This document shows positions 25,507 to 34,796 of a stretch of DNA of 64,000 nucleotides, piece after piece. The position numbers and the translations under genes were made by a program. Origin of the DNA: Candidatus Phosphitivorax anaerolimi (GTDB lineage: Bacteria; Desulfobacterota; Desulfomonilia; UBA1062); the NCBI GenBank assembly GCA_001896555.1, contig MPOS01000032.1, positions 98,195 through 162,194 of the forward strand, written 5' to 3'. The first letter of the stretch is position 1, and every line of letters starts with the position of its first letter. The notes under the pieces were generated by a model that was not told the origin of the DNA, did no database searches, and saw nothing but the letters and a program-made list of their open reading frames with translations.

Positions 25507-25943
25507 TGCTTGTCGATACCATCAAGTCTGACTTGGGGAAAGCCATGAAGGCAGGAGAAAAACAGAAAGTCTCCTGCCTTCGTATGATTATGTCTGCCTT
25601 CAAATACAAGCAGGTCGAGTTGAAGCACGAATTGAGCGAACAGGATCAGATCCAGATTCTGCGCACCCAGATGAAGCAGGTGAACGAATCCCTCGATCAG
25701 TACAAGCAGGGCGGCAGAGAGGATCTTGCAGCCGCTGAGGAGCAGAACCTCGCCATCCTGAAGTCATACCTGCCCGAGCAGCTCAGCGACGAGGAGATTA
25801 CGTCTGTTGCAAGGCGGATCATTTCCGAGACCTCTGCCACGAAAAAGGATTTCGGCCTGGTCATGAAAAAGACCATGGCAGAGGTGGGGGCTCAGGCTGA
25901 CGGCAAAAAGGTGAACAGCATCGTTTCGCAGTTACTGCACTGA
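25506..25943 (+). CDS. yqeY: YqeY/GatB-tail family protein
   Basis: 145-residue protein of the YqeY family, related to the C-terminal tRNA-binding domain of the amidotransferase subunit GatB. Visible family features: KSDLGKAMKAGEKQKVSCLRM at the start, then LKSYLPEQLSDEEI and KKDFGLVMKKTMAEVGAQADGKKVN near the end. The exact role is not settled in any organism I know of. The position between rpsU and dnaG is common in bacteria and the start overlaps the rpsU stop. Confidence 0.92.
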   Translation: MLVDTIKSDLGKAMKAGEKQKVSCLRMIMSAFKYKQVELKHELSEQDQIQILRTQMKQVNESLDQYKQGGREDLAAAEEQNLAILKSYLPEQLSDEEITSVARRIISETSATKKDFGLVMKKTMAEVGAQADGKKVNSIVSQLLH

Positions 25944-26003
25944 TTCCTTTTTTTAGATTCTGACAAACAATACCGGCTCGGCCGCCGGTGTACCTGTGTG
26001 CTC

Positions 26004-28271
26004 ATGGAAGAGGATCTGCTCGAGTTTTCCGCGCTGAAAAGCTACATCCGGTCGTTCGTGGCGTCCGACATGGGGTCCAGCGCCGCGGACAAGCTGGGTC
26101 CGCTCGACTCCTGGGTCGAGGTGCGCGGGCGATGGGCCCTGCTCGGCGAGATGATCTCCCTGGTGATGTCAGGGGAAGAGACCGGCTTTTCCGCGGTCCC
26201 TGATATCAGGGAGCTTCTGGATATTCATGAGGGCGTCATACTCGAGGGCAAGGATATCGTCATGGTGGCAGGGGTGATCACTGATACTAATCGCGTCAAG
26301 CACAACATGGAAAAGGCGGGGAGCGCCCTGGCCTCTCTGGCCGCATTCATGGAGCCTCTGGAGGACATCCCCTTCGAGATCAACTCCACGCTCCTTCCCA
26401 CCGGGGAGATCTCGGATTCCGCGAGCCCTGTCTTACGGAGACTCCGCAAGCAGGCGCGGACGCTGAGGGCGGCCATCCTTGAAAAACTCTCGAATATCAT
26501 GGACGGCCTGAAGAAGCAGGCCATGGTCATGGAAGACCTGGTCACGGTCCGCAACGAGCGGTATGTGATCCCCTTGAGGCACGACTACGGCAGCCATATC
26601 AAGGGCATCACCCACGACTATTCCCGCAGCAACAAGACCGCCTATGTAGAGCCCCTGGCAGTGGTGGACGAGAACAACACCCTCAATCAGATACGATCCG
26701 ACATCAAAGAAGAGGAGATCGGGATCTTAAGGGACCTGACCTCGCTGATCCTCGCGCACGGCGCGGCCATCCGGGAAAACCTCGAGACATACGGCCGGCT
26801 CGATCTGATCCATGCGAGCGCCTGCTGGGCAATCAAACACAATGCCGTCATTCCGGGGCTCTCCAGGGAAGGGATCGAGATCGAGGGCGCGCGGCACCCC
26901 GTGCTCCTTAACCGGCTGGGGAGGAATCGGACCGTGCCGCTCGACATCCGGATGCCCGGCGACAAGGACTGCCTCATCATCTCAGGTCCGAACGCGGGCG
27001 GCAAGACCGTGGCCCTCAAGACGCTGGGGCTTCTGATGCTCATGGCAAAGAGCGGACTTGCCATTCCGGCAAAGGAAAACTCCGTGATCTATCCGGTGGG
27101 CACGATCTGGGTGGAGATGGACACGAACCAGGACATTCAGCACGGCCTGTCGTCGTTTACGGCCCATGCGCTCTCGCTCAAAAAGATCTATGAAGGGCTC
27201 GCCGAAGGGGACCTCGTGCTCCTGGACGAGCCGGGCACAGGCACCGATCCCGCGCAGGGGGCGGCCATTGCGGTGAGCTGCATCGATGCATACCGGAAGA
27301 AAGGGGCACGGGTGGTCGTGACCTCGCACGCGGACCTGATCAAGCTCTACGGGCTCTCCAGCCCGGGAGTGGAAAACGCTGCCACCGCCTTCGACGACAC
27401 CGGACACAGGCCGCTGTATTGCCTCCAGTACGGTGTGATCGGCCAGAGCAGGGCCTTCGACATCCTCACCTCCATCGACTTCCCCCAGGAGATTCTGCGC
27501 GAGGCTGAAGGAATTGCATCCCGCGAGGGCAGCTCAGCACTGGCAAAGGCCATGGAGGACATGGCCAATACCGCCTCGCTGAAAGAACAGGCGGCCCGCG
27601 AGGCCGAGCAGGCGGCAATCTTCAGGGAAAAAGCCGAGCAGGCCTATCAGGAGATGGAGCGCGAGAAGGTCGAGCTCTCGCTCAGGTACAGGCGGATTAT
27701 GGAGCAGGTGAAAGAGCTCTCCCGCAAACCCCAGCCCAAAGAGCGGATCGAGCGGGTCCGGGCATCGGATGAGGCCAGAGAGATCGAGGCTGTGCTTCAA
27801 AACGTGGAGCCTGCCCGGGTGCTCGAGGTGCAGCCCGGTTCCTCGGTCATCCTCAAGGGGACCGGTGCCAGGGGCAGGGTGGTGGATGTCTCCCGCGATC
27901 AGGCCCAGGTGCTCATGGGAGACAAGCGTCTGAAGGTGAATCTGGATCAGGTCGAGCCGACCGGGCCCGATGAAGAGGGGAAGCGTGAGCGGGTGCGGGT
28001 GAGATCACAGGTGTCTTCCGGGTATGTATTTCCGGTAAAGGTCGTGGGCATGCGGGTGGACGAGGCCCTGCCAATCGTCGAGAAGGCAGTGGATCAGGCC
28101 CTCATATCGGGCCAGCCGCAGATCGAGATCATCCACGGCTCAGGCACGGGCCGGTTGAAGAGCGCTATCCGGGCATATTTGAAAGGACTTGGCGTTGTGA
28201 AGGGAATATCCGACAGCCCCATGAGCGAAGGGGGCGGGAACAAAACCATTGTCATGTTTGAAGCAGGCTGA
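26004..28271 (+). CDS. mutS2: MutS2 endonuclease/ATPase with Smr domain
   Basis: About 755 residues. A MutS core and clamp region is followed by the ATPase domain with Walker A GPNAGGKT (near 328-335) and Walker B VLLDEPGTGTDP, a long coiled coil (about 500-590), a KOW-like segment and a C-terminal Smr nuclease domain with IIHGSGTGRLKSAIR. MutS2 suppresses recombination or rescues collided ribosomes, depending on species. The ATG at 26004 is preferred over a GTG at 25998. Its stop overlaps dnaG by one base, so it is built into the operon. Confidence 0.93.
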   Translation: MEEDLLEFSALKSYIRSFVASDMGSSAADKLGPLDSWVEVRGRWALLGEMISLVMSGEETGFSAVPDIRELLDIHEGVILEGKDIVMVAGVITDTNRVKHNMEKAGSALASLAAFMEPLEDIPFEINSTLLPTGEISDSASPVLRRLRKQARTLRAAILEKLSNIMDGLKKQAMVMEDLVTVRNERYVIPLRHDYGSHIKGITHDYSRSNKTAYVEPLAVVDENNTLNQIRSDIKEEEIGILRDLTSLILAHGAAIRENLETYGRLDLIHASACWAIKHNAVIPGLSREGIEIEGARHPVLLNRLGRNRTVPLDIRMPGDKDCLIISGPNAGGKTVALKTLGLLMLMAKSGLAIPAKENSVIYPVGTIWVEMDTNQDIQHGLSSFTAHALSLKKIYEGLAEGDLVLLDEPGTGTDPAQGAAIAVSCIDAYRKKGARVVVTSHADLIKLYGLSSPGVENAATAFDDTGHRPLYCLQYGVIGQSRAFDILTSIDFPQEILREAEGIASREGSSALAKAMEDMANTASLKEQAAREAEQAAIFREKAEQAYQEMEREKVELSLRYRRIMEQVKELSRKPQPKERIERVRASDEAREIEAVLQNVEPARVLEVQPGSSVILKGTGARGRVVDVSRDQAQVLMGDKRLKVNLDQVEPTGPDEEGKRERVRVRSQVSSGYVFPVKVVGMRVDEALPIVEKAVDQALISGQPQIEIIHGSGTGRLKSAIRAYLKGLGVVKGISDSPMSEGGGNKTIVMFEAG

Positions 28272-30010
28272 TGGACAGGGTTGATGTTGAAAAGATAAAG
28301 GGCTCCATCGACATTGTCCCGGTGATCTCAGGGTATGTGAACCTGAAGAAAAGGGGGCGAACGTACGTGGGCTTGTGTCCGTTCCATACCGAGAAGACAC
28401 CCTCGTTCCATGTCGACTCCGCGAGGCAGACCTACAAGTGCTTCGGGTGCGGCAAGGGAGGCGATGTCTTCAGCTTTCTCATGGAGATCAAGGGCATAAG
28501 CTTTCCGGAAGCACTCCAGGAGCTGGCCGGGCAGGCCGGCGTCACGCTTGAGAAACCGGGCAGGCGGCAGAGCTCGGAGAAGAGAAAGCTCTACGAGGCC
28601 AATCGTCTGGCCCTCACGTTCTACCGCGACATGCTGCGCTCCTCGCAGGGCCAGGGCGCCATGTCGTACCTGAAGGAGCGGGAGCTGTCGCAGGAGACCA
28701 TCGACGCCTTCGAGCTGGGCTATGCCCCGGACTCGTGGGACTCCCTGCTCCGGCTCTTCAGGTCCCGGGGCGTCCCGCCCGAGGTGGGGGCCAGGTGCGG
28801 GCTCTTCATCGAGCGGGACTCGGGCGGGCATTATGACCGGTTCCGCAACCGGGTCATCTTCCCCATCCGGGACATCTCATCTGAGGTGATCGGGTTCGGT
28901 GCCCGCCTCCTCGGCCCAGGAGAGCCCAAGTATCTCAACACCCCCGAGTCGGCCATATTCAAGAAGCGCAAGGTCCTCTACAATCTCCACCGGGTCAAGG
29001 GACTGCTCAGGAACACCGGCGCGGTGGTGGTGGAGGGCTATATGGACGTGGTCTCTCTGAGCAATGCAGGGTTTCATGAGGCAGTGGCCACCCTGGGCAC
29101 CGCGCTGAGCGAGGACCATGTTCAGCTCCTGAGCAGGTTTACCGACAAGGTCAATCTGGTGTTCGACGGCGACGCCGCAGGCAGGAATGCCATGGTGCGC
29201 GCCGTGGAGCCGTTTCTCGGCTTTGATCTCGTGCCCCGGGCAGTGCTGCTGCCCGATGGAAAAGACCCGGACGATGTCGCGCGGACCGACAGGGAATTGT
29301 GGGGCGAGCTGCTGGCCGGGGCCCCGTCGCTGTGGGATTTCATTTTTGATGAATCCTTTTCCACTCGTGATACATCGAAACTTGAAGATAAAAAGAGCCT
29401 TATGAAGGAACTTGTTCCCGTCATCTCCGGCGTACGGGACCCGCTTTTCCGGGAGATCCTGGCGCAGAGATTGTCTTTGAGGCTTGGTGTCTCCCAGGAA
29501 GTCGTTGTCCGGGAGATGAAACAGGGGCGTGGTGACGGGAGACCCGCGGCCCCTTCCCGGAGCACGCCTGGTGAGCGCCGGCCGGTGGAAGAAATCATGA
29601 TGCGGCTCATGCTTTTCGATGACCGTGCGATAAGAATGGTAAAGCTGCTTGGCTTTGCAGGGGAGTTCAAAGACAACGATCTTTCCGCGCTTGTCCGATA
29701 CCTGATGGATCACGGCAAAGAGGGACTGGATGCTCCAGAGTGTCCGGACCGCATCAGGTATGTGGCTTCCCGCATCATGGCTGACGGCGAATTTCCCGGA
29801 GACCCGACCAAGGCCCTGATCGACATGGGCTGCCGGTTCAAAAGCCGGACCATCGACGCGGACATACAGAGGATACAGCACGAGCTGATTCAGGCTGAGG
29901 AAAACAGCGACCGGGCAAAGAGAAACAGTCTGCTCGTGGAGCGTCAGAACAAAGCCAACGAGAGAAAACACATACGAGCGTATGTGATGGAGGTGCTACA
30001 GAGGATATGA
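28271..30010 (+). CDS. dnaG: DNA primase
   Basis: Makes RNA primers at the fork. 579 residues: N-terminal zinc-binding domain with Cys36, His39, Cys57 and Cys60 (CPFH and CFGC), the RNA-polymerase core, a TOPRIM domain with [11 protein letters not shown] and the acidic FDGDAAG, and a divergent C-terminal helicase-binding part. Overlaps mutS2 by 1 base and rpoD by 4 bases. Confidence 0.96.
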   Translation: MDRVDVEKIKGSIDIVPVISGYVNLKKRGRTYVGLCPFHTEKTPSFHVDSARQTYKCFGCGKGGDVFSFLMEIKGISFPEALQELAGQAGVTLEKPGRRQSSEKRKLYEANRLALTFYRDMLRSSQGQGAMSYLKERELSQETIDAFELGYAPDSWDSLLRLFRSRGVPPEVGARCGLFIERDSGGHYDRFRNRVIFPIRDISSEVIGFGARLLGPGEPKYLNTPESAIFKKRKVLYNLHRVKGLLRNTGAVVVEGYMDVVSLSNAGFHEAVATLGTALSEDHVQLLSRFTDKVNLVFDGDAAGRNAMVRAVEPFLGFDLVPRAVLLPDGKDPDDVARTDRELWGELLAGAPSLWDFIFDESFSTRDTSKLEDKKSLMKELVPVISGVRDPLFREILAQRLSLRLGVSQEVVVREMKQGRGDGRPAAPSRSTPGERRPVEEIMMRLMLFDDRAIRMVKLLGFAGEFKDNDLSALVRYLMDHGKEGLDAPECPDRIRYVASRIMADGEFPGDPTKALIDMGCRFKSRTIDADIQRIQHELIQAEENSDRAKRNSLLVERQNKANERKHIRAYVMEVLQRI

Positions 30011-31743
30011 ACGAGAAAAAGGCCTATACCAAAGAAGTGAAGAAACTGCTTGCCATGGGGAAGTCCAGGGGCTACCTCACCTATAACGAGGTCAACGATG
30101 CCCTCCCCGATGACACGATCACCCCCGACGATCTCGAAGATGTCATGGACCTTTTCTCCGAAAAGGATATCCAGCTCGTGGACACCGAGGAAGATTACGA
30201 AGATAACGATGACGAGCCCGATATTCAGGAAGAAAGCGCCTTGCGGTCGCCTGACCCCGTAAAGATGTATCTGCACGAGATGGGCTCGGTATCCCTGCTG
30301 TCCCGGGAAGATGAAACCGAGATTGCCAAGAGAATCGAGGCGGGACAGCGCCAGATCTTAAACGTCATCATCAATTCTCCGGTAACGGTAAAAGAGGTCA
30401 TCCAGATCGGGGCTGCCCTGAAGGCCGGCGAGATCAGGCTCAAGGACGTGGTGGATATCGACGACATGTTCGATGTCGAGGAAGATAGCGCCGGCGCGAA
30501 GGTCCTGGAGATCATCGGCGATATCGAGACCAGGCAGACCGACCTCAAGAATCTGAAGGTGCAGTTCTTCCATGCAACCACCCCTGCCCGGAAAGACAAG
30601 ATCAAGCACGAGATGGCCGCCGTGAGCCGGGACATTGTGCGGCTCATTCACGACATCCACTTCCTGCCCGAGCAGATCGAGCTCTTCGGCAACCGGCTCA
30701 AGGAGCTCAAGCGCCAGATCGAGACCAAGGAAGGCATCCTCTCTCTCTATGAGCAGCGCTTTGCCCGCGACATGGACGAGATCAGGGAGCTCCATGATCT
30801 GATCTGTCCGGGCGGCGGGAACGCACAGATGAGCGAGAACACAGAGGTGTGCGCCTTTCTGGAAAAGCACACCCTCTCTCCGGAAGAGTTCGGAGTTATC
30901 ACAGAGGAGCTGGAAAAAATCATCAGGGACATCAAGGTCCTCGAGATCGAGGGCGGGCTCACTGCGCACGGGCTCAAGAAAGCCGTGCGAATCCTGGAGG
31001 AAGCCGAGGCCAGGACCAATGCCGCCAAGACCGAGCTCATCCAGGCGAACCTGAGGCTGGTGGTGAGCATCGCAAAGAAGTACGTGAACCGGGGACTGCA
31101 GTTTCTGGACCTCATCCAGGAAGGCAATATCGGGCTCATGAAGGCAGTGGAAAAGTTCGAGTACCGTAGGGGCTACAAGTTTTCCACTTACGCGACTTGG
31201 TGGATCAGGCAGGCCATCACCCGGGCCATCGCGGATCAGGCCAGGACCATCAGGATCCCGGTGCACATGATCGAGACCATCAACAAGCTCATCCGGACCT
31301 CCCGGGCCCTGGTCCAGGAGCTGGGCAGAGAGCCCACGCCCGAGGAGATCGCGGAGAAGATGGACTATCCGGAGCACAAGGTGCGAAAGATCCTGAAGAT
31401 CGCAAAGGAGCCCATCTCCCTGGAAACCCCGATCGGCGAGGAGGAAGACAGCCATCTGGGCGATTTCATCGAGGACAAGAAGGTGCCCTCGCCCTCGGAG
31501 GCCATCATGGCCAAGAACCTCTCCGAGCAGTCCAGGCGCGTGCTGGCCACCCTGACCCCCAGGGAGGAAAAGGTGCTCCGCATGCGGTTCGGCATCGGCG
31601 AGAAGTCGGACCACACCTTGGAAGAGGTGGGCAAGGACTTCACCGTGACCAGGGAGCGGATCAGACAGATCGAGGCCAAGGCCCTGCGCAAGCTCCGCCA
31701 CCCGGTGCGCTCCAAGAAGCTCAGGTCGTTTATCGATTCGTAA
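30007..31743 (+). CDS. rpoD: Primary sigma factor RpoD (sigma-70)
   Basis: Housekeeping sigma factor, 578 residues. Region 1.1 (about 8-60), an acidic linker, region 1.2 ([21 protein letters not shown]), a long non-conserved insert, region 2 with [20 protein letters not shown] and [14 protein letters not shown], region 3, and region 4 with the [23 protein letters not shown]. It is the last gene of the rpsU-yqeY-mutS2-dnaG-rpoD operon and overlaps dnaG by 4 bases. A palindrome and then a strong terminator follow. Confidence 0.97.
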   Translation: MNEKKAYTKEVKKLLAMGKSRGYLTYNEVNDALPDDTITPDDLEDVMDLFSEKDIQLVDTEEDYEDNDDEPDIQEESALRSPDPVKMYLHEMGSVSLLSREDETEIAKRIEAGQRQILNVIINSPVTVKEVIQIGAALKAGEIRLKDVVDIDDMFDVEEDSAGAKVLEIIGDIETRQTDLKNLKVQFFHATTPARKDKIKHEMAAVSRDIVRLIHDIHFLPEQIELFGNRLKELKRQIETKEGILSLYEQRFARDMDEIRELHDLICPGGGNAQMSENTEVCAFLEKHTLSPEEFGVITEELEKIIRDIKVLEIEGGLTAHGLKKAVRILEEAEARTNAAKTELIQANLRLVVSIAKKYVNRGLQFLDLIQEGNIGLMKAVEKFEYRRGYKFSTYATWWIRQAITRAIADQARTIRIPVHMIETINKLIRTSRALVQELGREPTPEEIAEKMDYPEHKVRKILKIAKEPISLETPIGEEEDSHLGDFIEDKKVPSPSEAIMAKNLSEQSRRVLATLTPREEKVLRMRFGIGEKSDHTLEEVGKDFTVTRERIRQIEAKALRKLRHPVRSKKLRSFIDS

Positions 31744-31764
31744 GGAAAGAGGGGTCAGAGGAAT

Positions 31765-31818
31765 GGGGTCAGGTCTCAACATATGACATAATTATGTCAT
31801 ATGTTGAGACCTGACCCC
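31765..31818. repeat. 54-bp perfect palindrome, copy 1
   Basis: Every base pairs with its mirror (27-bp arms, centre between 31791 and 31792); begins GGGGTCAGGTCTCAAC and ends with its complement. The same 54 bases occur at 32737-32790. It lies between the rpoD stop and the rpoD terminator. An extra GGGGTCAG stands at 31751-31758. Likely a REP/MITE-type element; in RNA it would make a 27-bp hairpin. Confidence 0.9.
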
Positions 31819-31836
31819 TACCTACCGGTGACCCTA

Positions 31837-31873
31837 AAGAAAAGAGCTCGCTATGGTAGCGGGCTCTTTTCTT
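31837..31873. terminator. rpoD terminator
   Basis: AAGAAAAGAGCTCGCT (31837-31852) pairs with AGCGGGCTCTTTTCTT (31858-31873), 16 bp with one G-T pair and a 5-base loop. A-rich and T-rich ends would let it work in both directions. Confidence 0.85.
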
Positions 31874-31898
31874 ATCGCTGCAAGCTGGCTACTTTATA

Positions 31899-31939
31899 TG
31901 TATATATACACTTGACATATTCAGTAAAGAGGGTAGTAA
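31899..31939 (+). promoter_or_regulatory. Promoter and operator of the toxin-antitoxin pair
   Basis: A 12-bp perfect palindrome TGTATATATACA (31899-31910) abuts TTGACA (31912-31917); a weak TAGTAA follows at 31934-31939 after 16 bases. Antitoxins of this type commonly repress their own promoter by binding such palindromes. Confidence 0.5.
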
Positions 31940-31964
31940 TATTTTAAAAGGGAGAGGCAGTACC

Positions 31965-32237
31965 ATGAAAACGGTAAATGCATTGAAGATCCGCAACAAT
32001 CTGGGAGAGATCCTCGACTTGCTGGAGAAGACGAAAGAGCCTATCCTGGTGAGCAAGGGAAGAGAGATCAGGGCGGTCCTCATCACGCCGGAGCAGTTTC
32101 AGGACCGGTTCATCGATTATCAAGCCAGGGAAAGAAAACAGCAGCTTCTCGACACGATAAAGGGCCTGCAGGCCAAGAGCGTGGGTGGGAGGAAGAGCAT
32201 CGATGTCCTCAGGGAGATAAGGGGTTATCCCAAATAA
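31965..32237 (+). CDS. Phd/YefM-type antitoxin
   Basis: 90 residues. The N-terminal half has the Phd/YefM DNA-binding fold: MKTVNALKIRNNLGEILDLL followed by KEPILVSKGREIRAVLITPEQF. The C-terminal half, helical and charged, should wrap the toxin. Its stop overlaps the toxin ATG by one base (TAATG), the usual coupling. GGGAGAGG is about 12 bases upstream of the ATG. Confidence 0.85.
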   Translation: MKTVNALKIRNNLGEILDLLEKTKEPILVSKGREIRAVLITPEQFQDRFIDYQARERKQQLLDTIKGLQAKSVGGRKSIDVLREIRGYPK

Positions 32238-32668
32238 TGTGGGTTGTCGATGCTTCTGTAGCTGTTCGCTGGTTTCTTGAAGATGAGAAGAACGTGTATG
32301 CGGATGAAGTCCTCGCGAGGCTCGTTGACGAACCCACGCGTTTCAGTATCCCGGAATTGTTTTGCTTTGAGGTCTATTCCGTGTTGTGCAGGGTTCACCC
32401 TGCGGGGCAGGAGGTCTTTGAGACGGGTCTCGTTCCTCTGCTCACTGGAGGAATGTTCAGGCAGCCCATGGATGGACCTCTGGCGGCAAGGGCTGCAACG
32501 TATGTTCGGGCAGGCCTCACCGGGTACGATGCGTGTTATGCGGCTCTGGCAGAAGACGTAGGCGGAACATGGCTGACCTTTGACGCGAAAGCGCATAAGA
32601 TGCTCTCAAAGATGAATATCTCTCATCTCTTGAGTAAAGGCTTGCCGGATACCTGGTTCAAGGACTGA
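32237..32668 (+). CDS. vapC: VapC-type PIN-domain toxin
   Basis: 143-residue PIN nuclease, expected to cut tRNA or rRNA when freed from its antitoxin. Acidic metal-binding residues are all visible: Asp5 (VVDASVAV), Glu45, Asp98 (TGYDACYAALA) and Asp116 (WLTFDAKAH). Codon use resembles the surrounding genome. The pair is framed by two identical 54-bp palindromes and two terminators, so it forms a self-contained unit between rpoD and the porin gene. Confidence 0.9.
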   Translation: MWVVDASVAVRWFLEDEKNVYADEVLARLVDEPTRFSIPELFCFEVYSVLCRVHPAGQEVFETGLVPLLTGGMFRQPMDGPLAARAATYVRAGLTGYDACYAALAEDVGGTWLTFDAKAHKMLSKMNISHLLSKGLPDTWFKD

Positions 32669-32736
32669 TCTGTTGATTGTTTGCCCCTGAAAGTGCATGC
32701 GGAAATATGAGCAAGCTCGCGGTTTCAATAAGGAAA

Positions 32737-32790
32737 GGGGTCAGGTCTCAACATATGACATAATTATGTCATATGTTGAGACCTGACCCC
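32737..32790. repeat. 54-bp perfect palindrome, copy 2
   Basis: Identical, base for base, to 31765-31818; 972 bases apart start to start. Lies between the toxin stop and the next terminator. Confidence 0.9.
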
Positions 32791-32801
32791 TAAACGCATA
32801 A

Positions 32802-32834
32802 AAAAGCCCGCCCTCTTTAAGAAGGTGGGCTTTT
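32802..32834. terminator. Terminator between vapC and porin gene
   Basis: AAAAGCCCGCC (32802-32812) pairs with GGTGGGCTTTT (32824-32834) with one G-T pair and an 11-base loop. Serves the two convergent genes. Confidence 0.75.
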
Positions 32835-32857
32835 CGTTGCTCAGGTATAAACCGTGC

Positions 32858-34258
32858 CTAGAAGTTGAACTCGATGGCGTTCGCAATCACGTACACGGAA
32901 TCCGGATCGTCGATGCCGGTCACGTCATAGTTGATGTCGGCATAGGCGCCGTAGACCGAGTAGGTGAGGTTGTCGGTGATCTTGTACGCTGCGCCGAGGC
33001 TGAGCTCCCATGCCGTGGCGTCTTCGTACGCGTTGTCTTTCTGGTTGGACATGACATAAGCGGCATACGTGTAAAGGGTCAGCGGGTCGATCCCGGTCTT
33101 GATGTCGTTGACGTACAGCTTGAGCAGGGTCATGCCCTGGAGGTCGTCGCCGTTGCCTCCCCAGCAGTATTCATCGCCGAGGATGACGGTGGAGTTGAAA
33201 TCATCTTCAAAGTCAAAGGCTGTCGAATCTCGTATTCCTTTTGCTAATGCCTGCGCCCCCTTGAGTTTTGTTATTGCTGCGTCACCTTCTTCAGGCGTCA
33301 TAAGCCCTGCTGCTATTGCTCCTGGGATATTATCTATATCGTCTTGCGCTGCAGCAATAATCCCTGTGAAATCCTTATACTGGCTTTTACCAAAGGAGCC
33401 ATAAGCAAAGGTGGCACCGACGGTCATGCTGTCAAGGGCCTTCCAGACGTTGAGGTAGGCTCCCCAGGTGTACCAGTCTTCGTCGATAGCGCCATCTCCT
33501 GCCTCAAGTTTGTAATCATTGTAATTGAACTCCGACTCGAAGGATACCGGGCCGAGCTCGCCGTCGAAGGCCAGAGAATAGTACATGCGCCTGAGGTAGT
33601 TGTCGCCATCGCCAGGCACAACGTGGTCGGCGTCAACATAGAATAAAAGGGGCTTGATGTAGACGCTGCCGACCTTTGTCACTGCAAAGAGTGCGTAGTT
33701 GTCGCTGTCGTCGTTTTCCCACGCTGCATTTTCACCGACGGCGCCGTTCTCTGCAATCTTCTCGACAAGGGCCCCAATCGCGCCCACGGGGGTGAGGGCG
33801 GTGCCTTTCACTCTCCAGCGCCCGGTCTTGTCATCGCCGAACACGGTGCCCCACTGGGTGCCGTCCATGAGGCCCACGTCCAATATGAATTTGTCGCCGA
33901 ATTTGTGGGTGATGAAGGCGCGTTCGACCGCGATGTTGTCGTCAGGCTCCACGTAGTTCGTGCCCAAGTCATGGGTGGTTTGGCCAGCTCTCACCTCGCC
34001 CCAGTTGGTGTCCGTGATCGAGATCTTCATGTTCAGCGAGGTGTTGCCCACAGAGACCTTGGGGAACAGTTTTATGTCCTGCTCGTAGAACCCGAAGCTG
34101 GTGTCATTGTAGTCCGCTTTTTGGTCTGGACCAGGATTATAGTTGAACCAGTACTTCCCCTCAGCCCAGTAATCCCCCGTCAGGCTGAATGTCACCTGTG
34201 CGTAAGCGGATCCGGCAACAAGCAACATCAGCGCGATGATACATAAAACCTTTTTCAT
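32858..34258 (-). CDS. Porin-like outer-membrane beta-barrel protein
   Basis: 466 residues from the ATG at 34258 (GGGAGGAATTAGG upstream), with a clear signal peptide MKKVLCIIALMLLVAGSAYA. The mature protein alternates hydrophobic and polar residues with many aromatic strand ends (YWAEGKYWFNY, FIKPLLFYV-like) and ends in F (AIEFNF), the mark of barrels inserted by the Bam complex. A helical insert near 310-350 (IIAAAQDDIDNIPGAIAAG) is unusual and may be a loop or plug. Specificity cannot be told. It is alone, on the minus strand, with a long upstream region. Confidence 0.8.
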   Translation of the reverse strand: MKKVLCIIALMLLVAGSAYAQVTFSLTGDYWAEGKYWFNYNPGPDQKADYNDTSFGFYEQDIKLFPKVSVGNTSLNMKISITDTNWGEVRAGQTTHDLGTNYVEPDDNIAVERAFITHKFGDKFILDVGLMDGTQWGTVFGDDKTGRWRVKGTALTPVGAIGALVEKIAENGAVGENAAWENDDSDNYALFAVTKVGSVYIKPLLFYVDADHVVPGDGDNYLRRMYYSLAFDGELGPVSFESEFNYNDYKLEAGDGAIDEDWYTWGAYLNVWKALDSMTVGATFAYGSFGKSQYKDFTGIIAAAQDDIDNIPGAIAAGLMTPEEGDAAITKLKGAQALAKGIRDSTAFDFEDDFNSTVILGDEYCWGGNGDDLQGMTLLKLYVNDIKTGIDPLTLYTYAAYVMSNQKDNAYEDATAWELSLGAAYKITDNLTYSVYGAYADINYDVTGIDDPDSVYVIANAIEFNF

Positions 34259-34796
34259 CCTAATTCCTCCCTCTATAATGTTTTCTTTTTTGGTTGTGAT
34301 GCCCCGTTCGACCAGAATCGGCAATTTGACGAAAAAAAATTAACCGAATCATGATCACTTACAACACACACAAACATATCCCTCACGAATTATTATACAA
34401 TTTACATGCCAAGATAAATTGCATGGAATTATGAGATGATAGGGGTAATGGCTTGGCGAGGATGTTGTATTTGTGCCACAGGGAAAAACCTTTGGTTGCA
34501 AAAATAATACAGAGGAAATATACCAAGTTACCCGTTCTCAATACCCTTTGACACCCCGTGAGGTAACATCCCGTGAAGCCCTGGTGCATGCCGGATGTCT
34601 GTCGGGCGAGATCCTCTCATGGAGCAGGGAGAAGCAGGGCGAGATGACGAAAATTTGACATGGTCCGGTGGAATGAGCGTATGCCTTGACTGGGCTCATT
34701 TCTTTTTCGTAGTATTGAAAAATAGGGGCCTGATGACGATACCAACTTTAAGAGAAAGGCCGGGAAACGATGCCGGCGAATGAATCCGGAGGGCGA
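34259..34796. other. Long divergent intergenic region (porin / phosphohexomutase)
   Basis: About 540 bases, AT-rich in its left half, without a gene. On the minus strand TATAAT stands at 34397-34392 about 135 bases before the porin ATG, overlapped by a sigma-54-like TGGCATG-N4-TTGTA at 34411-34396. On the plus strand TTGACA at 34656-34661 with a weak -10 could serve the mutase gene. The long leader of the porin gene may be regulatory, but no known RNA motif was recognised. Confidence 0.4.
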
